Shown here: positions 1 to 8,423 of the stretch, piece after piece | Position numbering within the stretch: position 1 is the first letter of the stretch | Layout of the letters: each line of letters opens with the position of its first letter | Source of the DNA: Amoebophrya sp. AT5.2 | Lineage: Eukaryota; Sar; Dinophyceae; Syndiniales; Amoebophryaceae | Assembly: GCA_005223375.1 (NCBI GenBank) | Contig: RXOD01005332.1 | Span: 1 to 14,726 of the forward strand | Length of the DNA: 14,726 nucleotides | Direction of reading: 5' to 3' | Notes under the pieces: model-generated | What the model saw: only the letters and a program-made list of their open reading frames with translations | What the model was told of the DNA's origin: nothing | Databases searched by the model: none | Translations under genes and position numbers: made by a program

Positions 1-1924
1 TCAGTTGCAGTGTGGAGCCAGGACTAGGCCACGAACCGTGACTCGGCACCACATGCAGGTACACCAGCTTCTTATCTGGCTTGGCTGTGTAATAGCCTCC
101 ATCGACGCCGCTTTGCTCTTGTATCTCCTCGCAAGCTCGGGTTTTGTACACGGCCTCCCCATTGATGCTGAGATACGAGCCGATGGACTTCAGCCGATCT
201 TGAAAGGCGTCTATGATGACGCCCTCCGCGGTGGGACCCACATTCAGGAGATAGTTGCCCCCGTAGGCCACGGCGGCGACCAGTCTCCGTATAAGCTCGT
301 GCGCGGTCCAGAACTTATCTACCGGGGTGTCCTTGTTGTAGCCCCAGTTGGTCTTGTCCAGCGTATCTGCACTCTCCCACTTGTGTTTCAGCCGCGATGT
401 ATCCGCCTTCTGTCGATCGCCCCCGGAGTAGTACCCTCCATGTCGATCGGATGTGTCTGGACCCCATCGATCGTTCGTCACTATTTCGTCTTTCAACGGC
501 GACTCGTTGTACAGCCAGGCGAGGAACTCGCGCGAGGTCCAGTATTCGGTCGGATCTCCAAAAAATCCCCCGTCGCTCCAAATCACCGAAGGCTTGTACC
601 GCTCCAGGAGGTCGCGCAGCTCCGGGATCGTCTTCTCTGTCGGGAACTTTTTGGTGCTCCAATTGTTCTGGCGCTCTTGGCCGTAGACCGGATTCCACCA
701 CTCGGGCAAGGAATGGTACACACCGAACTTGAGCTTCTTGGCGCGGGTCGCGTTCGCGAGTTCGCCAACGAGGTCTCGGCCAGGCCCCAGCTCCATAGAA
801 TTCCAGTTTGGCCGGGCTGGGTCCACCCTTTTTGATGGCCACAAGCAAAAACCGTCGTGGTGCTTCGTGGTCAACACCACATACTTGGCGCCGGCCGCCT
901 CAAACAAGCCGGCCCAATCCGCAGGAACGAACTTCTTCGCGGTGAACAACTTAGCGAAATCCTCGTACTTCCTGACGTTTGGGTAATGCTGTGTCTGCCA
1001 GGCCGCAACGTCAGCTTTGCCAGCCTCAACTCCACCCGGACCCTGGCCACCATACCGGTCAATCCCGTACCACTCGGCTTCTCTCCCACCGTCGTGGGCT
1101 GGAACAGAATAGACACCCCAATGGATGAAGATACCGAACTTGGCATCATCGAACCACCCAGGCAGCGGCCGCGAGTCGATGCTATTCCATTCCGGTTTGT
1201 ACTTGCCGTTTTCGAGAATCGGTTGGAGGCTCGTGGTCCCCGAGGGCAAGCAGATGCCCTTGTGAAGTGTACCATGAGGGCCCTTCGTTGTTTGTGGCCT
1301 TCCCCGACCGCATGTGCTGAAATAGCAGGCGCCCTTATACGTGAAACAACCCGTGTTCGGCCACCAATCCTGCTCACAACCCTCGCGAGCCATGGGGTAA
1401 TTTTTTCCATCAATCTTCGGGCCAGCGGCGCACTCGATCCTGGTCATTGGCCTGTGACCTGGTGGACAGGACCCTCCCACATCATTGACAAAAACAGGGA
1501 CGCCTACTGGCGTCGGCTTCGTTTCATCGGCTGCCGCGTCCCGTTCTTTTCCGTCGGCCTCGGCGTGGGGCTGCGCCACGTCGTCTTCCGGCGCAGAATT
1601 TTTGGGGGCCGCTTTCTTCGGCTTTCTTTCATCCTCTGGCCTGTTGGCTGCCAATTCTGCGGCATCTCCTGCGCACGACCCGATGCTTTGACACAACGTC
1701 GAGGGACGAGGGTCCTCCTGGTCCGGCGGCCCGCTTTTGTTCTCCTCCCACAGCTTCCGGGCCTGGTCGGTCGTGCTGTCGTCCTCCTCCTTGGGCCGCG
1801 ATCGCAGCGCTATTGCGCTTCTGTCCTCATCCTCATTGTGCCTCCTCCGTTTCAAGAACGGCACGACCACCGCCAACCCACGAAGGGCGAGCGAGCAGCA
1901 AATCCCAAGCGGAAGGCGGTGCAT
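1..1924 (-). CDS. Alpha-L-fucosidase, GH29 family, membrane-anchored (3' end outside window)
   Basis: The enzyme hydrolyses terminal alpha-L-fucose from glycans; an N-terminal anchor suggests it acts in the secretory or endolysosomal lumen or at the cell surface. The reading frame is open from ATG 1924 to the left edge, 641 codons, with no intron. Residues ~5-22 form a hydrophobic segment followed by KRRR, a likely signal anchor. Residues ~25-150 are charged low complexity. Residues 153-225 hold seven cysteines (153, 165, 183, 193, 200, 205, 225), a module I cannot name. The GH29 domain starts near 245: FGIFIHWG at 263-270, KHHDGF at 354-359, YHSLPEWWNP, then VIWSDGGF with the presumed nucleophile Asp451, NDRWG, HGGYY and GGNYLLNVGPT. 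The pattern is closest to animal-type GH29. The end of the C-terminal beta-sandwich is missing. Start choice: this is the first ATG after an in-frame stop, and no ATG lies between it and the spliced-leader relict upstream. The acid/base residue was not assigned. Confidence 0.94.
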   Translation of the reverse strand, partial: MHRLPLGICCSLALRGLAVVVPFLKRRRHNEDEDRSAIALRSRPKEEDDSTTDQARKLWEENKSGPPDQEDPRPSTLCQSIGSCAGDAAELAANRPEDERKPKKAAPKNSAPEDDVAQPHAEADGKERDAAADETKPTPVGVPVFVNDVGGSCPPGHRPMTRIECAAGPKIDGKNYPMAREGCEQDWWPNTGCFTYKGACYFSTCGRGRPQTTKGPHGTLHKGICLPSGTTSLQPILENGKYKPEWNSIDSRPLPGWFDDAKFGIFIHWGVYSVPAHDGGREAEWYGIDRYGGQGPGGVEAGKADVAAWQTQHYPNVRKYEDFAKLFTAKKFVPADWAGLFEAAGAKYVVLTTKHHDGFCLWPSKRVDPARPNWNSMELGPGRDLVGELANATRAKKLKFGVYHSLPEWWNPVYGQERQNNWSTKKFPTEKTIPELRDLLERYKPSVIWSDGGFFGDPTEYWTSREFLAWLYNESPLKDEIVTNDRWGPDTSDRHGGYYSGGDRQKADTSRLKHKWESADTLDKTNWGYNKDTPVDKFWTAHELIRRLVAAVAYGGNYLLNVGPTAEGVIIDAFQDRLKSIGSYLSINGEAVYKTRACEEIQEQSGVDGGYYTAKPDKKLVYLHVVPSHGSWPSPGSTLQL

Positions 1925-2155
1925 TCTAATTTCGCGACCGGCGGCCGCAAAAATTCCAGCAGGAGCAGCTGTGGAAAATGAAAGTCGAAGTCCTCAAAGC
2001 GGACTTCTACTCAGCTGCAGTAAATACTTCTATTGGTTTCTGTCGGTGGAGGAGCAGGAGGTGGAGGAGTCGAAACAATAGCAAATACTAGGGGGAAGCA
2101 GGGGGAAACGGCAAGTATAGGTATCTTAAGCCAAAAAATCGAACCTCAAAAGTGC
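1925..2155 (-). other. Putative 5' UTR / leader of the fucosidase gene
   Basis: On the minus strand this stretch between the spliced-leader relict and the fucosidase ATG contains no ATG. It carries a pyrimidine-rich run around 2047-2066 and a good acceptor-like TTTTCCACAG near 1966-1975. A present-day trans-splice acceptor could lie there. It also contains a degenerate second leader-like motif, listed separately. UTR status is inferred. Confidence 0.5.
2125..2139 (-). other. Degenerate second spliced-leader-like motif
   Basis: The minus strand reads ATTTTTTGGCTTAAG, which resembles the 3' half of the leader (ATTTTGGCTCAAG) with two extra T and one C-to-T change. It lies 16 bp downstream of the intact relict in the same orientation. 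It could be an older leader from an earlier retroposition round. The low complexity of the T run makes chance possible. Confidence 0.45.
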
Positions 2156-2175
2156 CTTGAGCCAAAATGGCTACG
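2156..2175 (-). other. Genomic relict of the dinoflagellate spliced leader
   Basis: The minus strand reads CGTAGCCATTTTGGCTCAAG, identical to nucleotides 3-22 of the 22-nt leader that dinoflagellates trans-splice onto nuclear mRNAs. The two outermost bases differ (CT where the leader has a variable base then C), as expected from a truncated 5' end or decay. The base after CAAG starts GCAC rather than the GT donor of an SL RNA gene, so a leader copied from mature mRNA fits better than an SL RNA locus. It has the same orientation as the intronless fucosidase, about 230 bp upstream of its ATG. A chance 20-nt match in this window is not credible. Confidence 0.88.
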
Positions 2176-2681
2176 AGAAACAAAGCACAACTTATCAAGG
2201 AAGATGGGGACGGCACGCGTTACGAAGCCAGGCAAAGCATCGGCACTGAACCACAGACACGTCGCGGAACTGCTTCCTTTGCACGCATCCCCCGATTCTG
2301 GGACGGAAAACACAACTACGACGGACACTCGTGGGTAATCGAAATCAAAAGCAAGAGCAATGCATTTGCATTTTCCACGAGTAAGTACAAAGAAGACGGA
2401 CGCCTCGGTTTAGATGGACAGCATCTGCAAAAACGCCTGCTTTCAACAAGGCAAGGCTCCTCTCCTACTTCTATACAGTGCGGAAAATGCGCTTTCGCTC
2501 GCGCGATTCTTGAAAATAGCCGGCCATTCGTCTATCCTGGCCCAGGTATTTGTCTGCAACGATTTCTGTACTGCGCCGGAAAACGCAGCAGGTTGAAAAC
2601 AATCGTCGCTGGTGAAGACTTGCTGTCAGAAGGGTGAAGACGCGGAAAGCTAGCTCTAGTGGTGGTCCTGAGTCGTGCCCT
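2176..2681. other. Intergenic stretch between fucosidase and protease genes
   Basis: This 506-bp interval lies beyond the relict leader and ends at the protease stop codon. It presumably holds the protease 3' UTR and the left edge of the retroposed copy. A plus-strand frame of 156 codons (2167-2637) starts inside the antisense of the leader and shows no family feature. I see no RNA gene or repeat here. Confidence 0.5.
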
Positions 2682-4899
2682 TCAGACCACCGGTTCTTTG
2701 ATCTTGTGTAGTTCGATGGTAACGAGGTCCGCATCCGAGAAGTCGTCCTCCATCCCGGTGTCCAGCTCCATGAAGGACGCCCCCGCCACCGGGGCTGCGT
2801 TCCGCCGCAGGTGTCTGCTGCTCGTGGTGGTGCTTCCCCGCTCCAGGAAACTGCGCGTGTCTAGTGCAGTGGGCGGCTGCGGCGTCTTCTTTCGCGAGAG
2901 GCGGCGCTCCTCCATGGTGAAAGCGCGCGCACTCCGTTGCGTCAGAGCCATGGCCCGGTCGAAGTCGCGCTCGTCGCGGTAGAAGCGCTGCTCCAGGGCG
3001 GCCGTCGAAAAGCCCGGAGACCGCTCGTCCGCATCGGTCGTGTCGAGCCACTGCGATGGGCATTTCGCATTCTCGCAACTCAATGTAGGTTAGTAGTCGT
3101 GCATAATGCCAGACTGGTACTTCATACCCTCGCGCAACGGACCATTTCCTACAAGCGAACGCACACCTTCATCGACCACTTCCTATACCAATGCTGTACC
3201 ATTGTCGGCGGCGCCGGCGTGTCGGCCGGCTGGGTCCGCATCATGCCCGCACTCAGGGGCACCACTTCGACCGGATCGCGGCTTCCTGCTGCTTCCCCTG
3301 CTCTCCACGACTCTCCCGCTCCTACGGCCAAGGCTACCCCCTCCCCGGCGGCCGCGGCCGAAGCCTCTCCGAAGCCGCTGTCCCTGTCTGTCAGGAGCGC
3401 GCTGATTGCGTTCGCGCTGCCCGATCCTTTTGCCACGGCGAAGCCGACCCGCATCCGTTTTTTGTCGAAGGCCGTCACGAACCGGCGCAGAAAGGGGTCC
3501 CCGAAGATGAACAGCGGCCCCTTCGGCGGCGGCACGTCCAGCGTCATGATGCTCATGGTGCAAAACTCCCCCTTGTCGTTGTCCACGTACTCCTCGGGAC
3601 GCAGGTTCAGCACCTTGTCCCCGATCTGGAACCCGATGTTGGGCAGCTGGTCGTAATTCGAGCAGTCGCTTGCGACGTTCACCCGCCGCGACAGTTCCTG
3701 GATCAGCGCCGTCGGGCCCGCGAGCATCGAGGTGCCCGTGTCCACGGCCACCTGGCAGCCCTCGGCCGGGCAGAGCGCGGTCCGCCGGTTGTTCAGAGTG
3801 ATGTCCCCCACGCGGATCTGCCAGTACGACGGATACGTCACCGGAGCCCAAACCATCGGAGACCCACACAGCTCCTTGCGGTAGCCGCCTGAAGATCGAT
3901 TGAAATTTGTCGGATGTGAAAATTTATTTTCGGTACAATAAATACTTACGAAGAAAGATTGCGTTTGATATTGATGCGGCTAAAAGTAAAACATCGAGCT
4001 TTGTTCAAATTTGGGCCTTATATATTCTTTCTAATACCGAACGTGAGTGAGGAGGGGCCGTTGTCAGTGAGCGCGAAGGAGATCATGCCGTTGGGCACCA
4101 CTGAGTGGATGTCCTCCATGATGTTAAACCCGTCGCCCATGCTCAGGTCGCGGAACCCCAGCCCCAGGATCCCGTCGAAGGGCGTGGCCTCGAAGGGCTC
4201 GGCGCTCTGCGACACGGACGCGATGAAGTTCACGGGCGTGCATATCTTCCCCACGCACAGCTGGTCGCGCACGAACCGCCCCTCGATGTCGCCCGTGCCG
4301 AAGGAAATCTGCGCCTCCGTCTGGCCCAGCCCGTTCGTGACGTACTGCGTGGAAGGCCGCTGTTTTTGGCGCTGTTGTTGTTGCTCCAGCAAAGACGGCG
4401 ATCCGGGCAGTTGCGTTTGCTCTTGACCCGGAGCGTTTGCCAGGGCCTGGCCCGCCGGGTCGGTCAACTCGTATTTGCGGTGGCGGTCACAGCCAGGTCC
4501 GTGGCACAGAGAGCTGGGCAGGATCATGTTCCCACTGCCGGTGTCAAAGATGACGTTGAAGTACTGCTGCAGCCCAGGTTGGCTCGGGTCCCCGAGCGCC
4601 ACCTGGCCCCAGTACGCGGTCTTGTGCACGGTTGCCATGCCCATCTTGTAGCGCGCAAACAGCAGCGTCTCTTCCTGCATGGCCATCGCAGACCGACGAC
4701 GCGCGTGGACACCTCCCCTCATCACCGGATCTAAACTCGCGTGGAGACCGCAGAGAGTCGCCGCTGCGCGGACCAGGACACGCGTCGACATCGACATCGT
4801 TCTTCTCCTGCTGCGGATGCCGTTCTCTCCGGCGGTGGAAACGGACAGCACGGTGCGATCTTTCCTCCTGTGATCAGCAACAGAAGCCGACGACGACAT
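2682..4899 (-). CDS. Pepsin-family (A1) aspartic protease with C-terminal extension, about three exons
   Basis: An endopeptidase using two catalytic aspartates, probably secreted or endomembrane. Exon 1 is 4899-4038 and exon 2 starts at 3888. A GT-AG intron (4037-3889) restores LTFGGYRKEL leading to WAPVTYPSYWQI, the expected family sequence. Exon 1 carries AYWGQVALG, the first active site FDTGSGN (Asp119), a Gln-rich insert at ~146-186, flap ISFGTGD (Phe200 where Tyr is usual) and FDGILGLGF. Exon 2 carries VDTGTS (Asp337) and the terminal FGDPFLRRF...RVGFAVA core. An Ala/Gly-rich tail then leads to exon 3, which ends with the stop at 2682. The exon 2-3 junction is unresolved: phase-compatible choices include donor 3188 with exon 3 at 3078, or donor 3166 with exon 3 at 3071, giving roughly 653-657 aa. 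Met35 (4797) precedes a weak signal-like segment and is an alternative start. No prosegment was recognised. Confidence 0.9.
3089..3095 (-). other. Perfect TACTAAC branch-point motif in protease intron 2
   Basis: The minus strand reads TACTAAC just before candidate 3' splice AGs that end at 3079 and 3072. It supports a real intron between protease exon 2 and the C-terminal exon 3, and hence supports assigning the open frame at 3078-2682 to this gene. The nearer AG is only ~10 nt from the branch adenosine, the farther about 17 nt. Confidence 0.55.
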
Positions 4900-5731
4900 C
4901 GTGCTGCGAGTGAGGCCTGTAAAAGCTCGAGGCGCCGTAGGAAGAAATCACATCGGCGTCCTCGAAATCTTTCCTACCGGACCTCAACTCCGGGCTTCGA
5001 AATAGAAAACTTTACTTCATTCTCGAATGCACCTGAAGAAGATGTTCTAGTGATTGCTACACGATCGAAATTCCGCCATGGCCATGGTGCTGCCTTTTGG
5101 TTGCCTTGCGAGGCGCTACTCCTAGGTAGGACTTGGCATGTGGAGGTACTACCAGTACTAGGTATATTTTTATAGTGGCACCTTATACCTGCAAGAAAGC
5201 AGAACGCTCCCCCCTCTCGTTGCATTTTCGTTCTGGCTAGTTCTCTCGTTGCGGTTGCTCCTCTCGTTTTGTCACTGGTTAAAGCAGGCAAACCGCAACG
5301 CACAGTCGAAACAAAACAGGTACTCGGCAGTGAGCTAACTGGTTATGAATCACGACTCGTGTAGTTTTTTTTGCAACTGTGATATCGGAGTCGTCGTGCT
5401 ACCTGTGCACGCACATGAAAACCCGTGGCAAAGGAATTATGTTGCGGTTTCTACCTGGGTTTCGACGCAGCATCACTTGATGCGCTCGTCAGTGTCGTGT
5501 CTCCCGTGCTGATACATTGGATGAAATTGAGAAGGCAGATGCGCGACGAAGTGACCTCTCCCAGCGGCGTGCAGACTGTTGGTCGCCGTTCGGCGGGGAG
5601 TCCGGAGCACTAGCTGCGCAAGCCCACTCCGATCGCGGCTGCTTTTCGCGACACCGTCTGCGTGCTTGGGGGCGTCGCACTCGTCGAAAACCCCGATCTA
5701 CATCGCACTCGTCGAAGATAGGTTCCCGCAT
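4900..5731. other. Intergenic stretch upstream of protease, downstream of Kelch-BTB
   Basis: This 832-bp interval holds the Kelch-BTB 3' UTR and the protease 5' region. An acceptor-like TTTTACAG on the minus strand near 4916-4923 could be a 5' UTR or trans-splice acceptor for the protease. Short frames on both strands (for example minus 4974-5303) show no family feature. Nothing else is supportable. Confidence 0.45.
5214..5268 (+). repeat. Short dispersed repeat CTCTCGTT, three copies
   Basis: CTCTCGTTGC occurs at 5214-5223 and 5243-5252, and a shortened CTCTCGTT at 5261-5268. The copies lie upstream of the protease gene. Function is unknown, and simple-sequence drift is the likeliest explanation. 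Confidence 0.35.
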
Positions 5732-8423
5732 CTACGAGTTTCCGCTCTCGCCGCCCATGTTGATACTCCGTGGTCCCTGCTGCGCCGCCGCGCGCGTTAC
5801 CTCCAGAAGTAACGAGGGCACGGAGGAGAGCTCCTCGAAGGTGGAGGTCTTTGCGACCGCTTCGAAATGCTTCAGAAGGTACGACATACAGTGCTTCTTC
5901 AGATTGTGCGCCATGTGCCGGTCCGCGATTTTCAGCAGGTGGCAGCAATTGTCGATCTCCACGTCGTGAATCAAAATGTTTTCGCACACGTGCTGCAGGG
6001 AGTCGAGGGTGTACCTGGAGGTGTCAGGGAAAGAAGGAAAATGCTTTTCTTTGTGTGGTCGTGCTGTCACTGACCTGATCGAAAGCCATTTTATTTTCGT
6101 TGAGATTTTTCTTGCCATCAGAGCTGAAAACTGACAGCGAAACAGACTGCCGCTACAGAACGGATGAAGGCGCAAAACTTTTGCAACCCTCACCCAGCGG
6201 TGCCTGCATTAGAATCAGTCTGCGTTTTTCTTGCCTCCCAGAACGTACCGCAACCTGCTATGTGTGAGGACTCCTCAGCAGGTTCGGTTTGAAAGCGGAA
6301 AAGGAAGCTCCGCGGCTATGACTCATAACCGCGAATCTCCCCGTTCCCTGGCAGAGGCGAATGGCTTTTAAAACGGCAGATTTCGATCGTGATCAAGAGG
6401 AATTCAAGTTGAGGTTGATCACAAAATTTCAAAATAAACAGGATAATAGCAATACTGATCGGCGAGGCCCAGCACCTCCGTCATGTGATGGACTGGCAAG
6501 TCTTGCGGCACTCGGCCCGTGTAAATCCACTCGAGTAGTGCAAGGAAAGCCACTTCACCCCAGTCTTCTATTATGATCTCCTTCTCGATACCTGAGGGTG
6601 TTTGCGGTCACTAATTCCAATTCCGGCCCGACCACGTCTTAGGAGCGTGCCCGTGGTGGCGCTATCTTCATTCATAATTATTGTTGAACGTCTCAAAAAA
6701 TAACATGGCAAGAATTACTTTCCTTCATTCCCGCCGAGAAGAGTGCCTTGAAGTGCGGGCACTGCGCGACTAGAATGGCGCGGTGGGCGTAAATTTTCCG
6801 CCCCTGCACTGTAAACGTCACGTCGCTAAACTCGGCGTTATTCAGCAGCTGTCGACGTGTTTAGTCGTTTGTTTCTGCTCCTTGCGAGGAGACTCATCTA
6901 TCTTCACTACGGGTACAGACACATCTAAATCTGAATGAAGATGAAATGAATGCTGACAGCGAGGGCGCAGTAGATCAGGACGCGTATGCTTGTACTACAG
7001 TTGTTGCAGGTCGGAAAGTATGCTTGTACTACGTAGAAGTACCCCCTTCAGGTTTTGTATGAGCGTGTGGACGCTTGTTGTCTCGAGGTCGTTTTCCTCC
7101 ATACGGCCGACGTCGAGGACGTGCAAATCCTGCAGCCATCGGTTGCCGTCGAAGCCGCCAAAGATGTAGATGCGCTTACTTCCAATCAGGCTGGCGGAAT
7201 GCCGCTGTCGCCCCGGTGGCGTTTGCGGCGATTCTGACGGCCAGGTGGGCCGCAACCACTTGCGCTCCTGCGCGTCGAGGATGTACCTGTTGGAGAAATA
7301 CAGGCCGGGTCAGTGTTGCCCGCGCTGTCCTCAACAGAAGAAGCAAGGGTCTGTCGTGTGCGAGTGCGTCCTTGTTCGAGTAAACTAAACAAAAACAGTA
7401 AGTACTAAGTACAGTTCGTTTGTCCTCCCCTTGCCGTCGTATCCGCCGAATAGAAGGATCTTGTGTCCGATCAGCGTGGCGGTGTGCCCCCGCAGGCCGG
7501 GGGGCGGTGTCCCGAGAATCTCGGGCTGCGACCACTGCAGCTTGGTGGTATCGAAGATGTGCAGATCGGTGAGATGCTTGTTCCCCGAGTGCCCGCCAAA
7601 CAAGTATAAATGCGCCCCAATCACCTGGCGATCAACATGTTTGGATCTGTGTCGAACAGGTTAGGTGGGTGGCACCAACGCGATCTTTTCCTGCAGGCTA
7701 CAAGTTTGCTGCAGATTCCGAAAAACATAATCGAAGTTGCGAACTTCCCACCAGCATGCATACACAGAAAATGCCATGCGGCCATACCGTCATTGTGTGT
7801 GCGTTTCGTGCTTGCGGCAGCGTGCCGGTGAGGGTTGGGTGCATCCAAGTGAGGGTCTCCAGATCCAGAATGTCCATGTCGTTAAAGCACTTCGCGCCGT
7901 CGTAGCCCCCGAACATGTACAGCTTCCATCCTAACCGCGTCAGTGTGTGGCACGCGCGTGCCGCGGGCGGGTTTCCAGACGTGTTGGCCTGCTTCCACTT
8001 CAGCTTTTCGTACATACCGTCTACGTTGGTGTCCAGAACGTACCTGCAACGCGTACAGCAATTAGACATGTTAGAAGCAGATGAAAAGCTATCTAAGTAT
8101 TCTATTTCCATCGTTCACCATAGCTCAACATAGAATCGCTACATGTCCGCGAGCCACTTGTTTCCGTCGTGGCCGCCGTGGACCATGAGTTTCTGATCCA
8201 CCACCGCGGTGGAGTGGTTGTTCCGTGCGCTGGGTGCGTCTGTGTTCGGGAGGACCTCGGTCCAGATGTTGGCCTGCACAGACAGTATGTTCAGGTCGTT
8301 CAGCGCCTTCTTCCCGTTCCAGCCCCCGAAAACGTACAGCTTCATGTCGATCACGTCGCACGAGTGCGCTGCCCGTGGACCCGGGCACGACTGCGTGCTG
8401 GGGGTCGTCCAAAACGTGTACAT
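5732..8423 (-). CDS. Kelch-propeller / BTB-BACK protein, seven exons, 513 aa
   Basis: Likely a substrate-recognition adaptor: the Kelch propeller would bind the substrate and BTB/BACK would dimerise and bind Cullin-3. Exons: 8423-8143, 8043-7788, 7624-7413, 7286-7043, 6848-6719, 6591-6456, 6014-5732, all joined by GT-AG and closing in frame. Six Kelch blades each show a GG pair (33-34, 83-84, 139-140, 189-190, 239-240, 293-294) and a tryptophan start (5, 54, 110, 160, 210, 260). BTB runs from ~332: LLNNAEFSDVTF, YAHRAILVAQCPHFKALF, LLEWIYTGRVP, GLADQYTLD. BACK-like helices (CHLLKIADRHMAHNLKKHC) follow to ~495. Kelch-before-BTB order is the reverse of animal KLHL proteins and resembles LZTR1-like architecture. 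The start is the first ATG, just before blade 1, so the propeller is complete. The frame is open upstream without ATG to ~8589, so an extra N-terminal exon is possible. Confidence 0.92.
6389..6422. repeat. Inverted repeat (8-bp arms) inside Kelch-BTB intron 6
   Basis: GTGATCAA at 6389-6396 pairs with TTGATCAC at 6415-6422 across an 18-nt loop. It lies in the 441-bp intron 6455-6015, the longest in the window. It could fold in the pre-mRNA. No function is indicated. Confidence 0.4.
6984..7032. repeat. 15-bp direct repeat in Kelch-BTB intron 4
   Basis: GTATGCTTGTACTAC occurs at 6984-6998 and again exactly at 7018-7032, 34 bp apart. Both copies lie within intron 7042-6849, near its donor end. 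A local duplication or an insertion footprint would explain it. Confidence 0.6.

Noticed and set aside
857..1981. Plus-strand open frame of 374 codons, and another at 5-835
   Set aside because: Both lie antisense to the fucosidase, whose minus-strand frame shows clear GH29 motifs throughout. They carry no family feature.
2156..2175. Functional SL RNA gene
   Set aside because: The sequence after CAAG is GCAC, not a GT donor, and the two 5' bases are altered. A relict in front of a gene fits better, though a decayed SL gene fragment is not fully excluded.
2167..2637. Plus-strand frame of 156 codons starting in the leader region
   Set aside because: Its ATG is the reverse complement of the spliced leader, and the translation has no recognisable domain.
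3183..3869. Minus frame of 228 codons overlapping the protease
   Set aside because: It is a shifted frame of protease exon 2. The real frame carries the second DTGTS active site.
6015..6455. Extra exon inside the 441-bp Kelch-BTB intron
   Set aside because: The flanking exons join directly into GLADQYTLD, a continuous BTB sequence, so no additional exon is needed.
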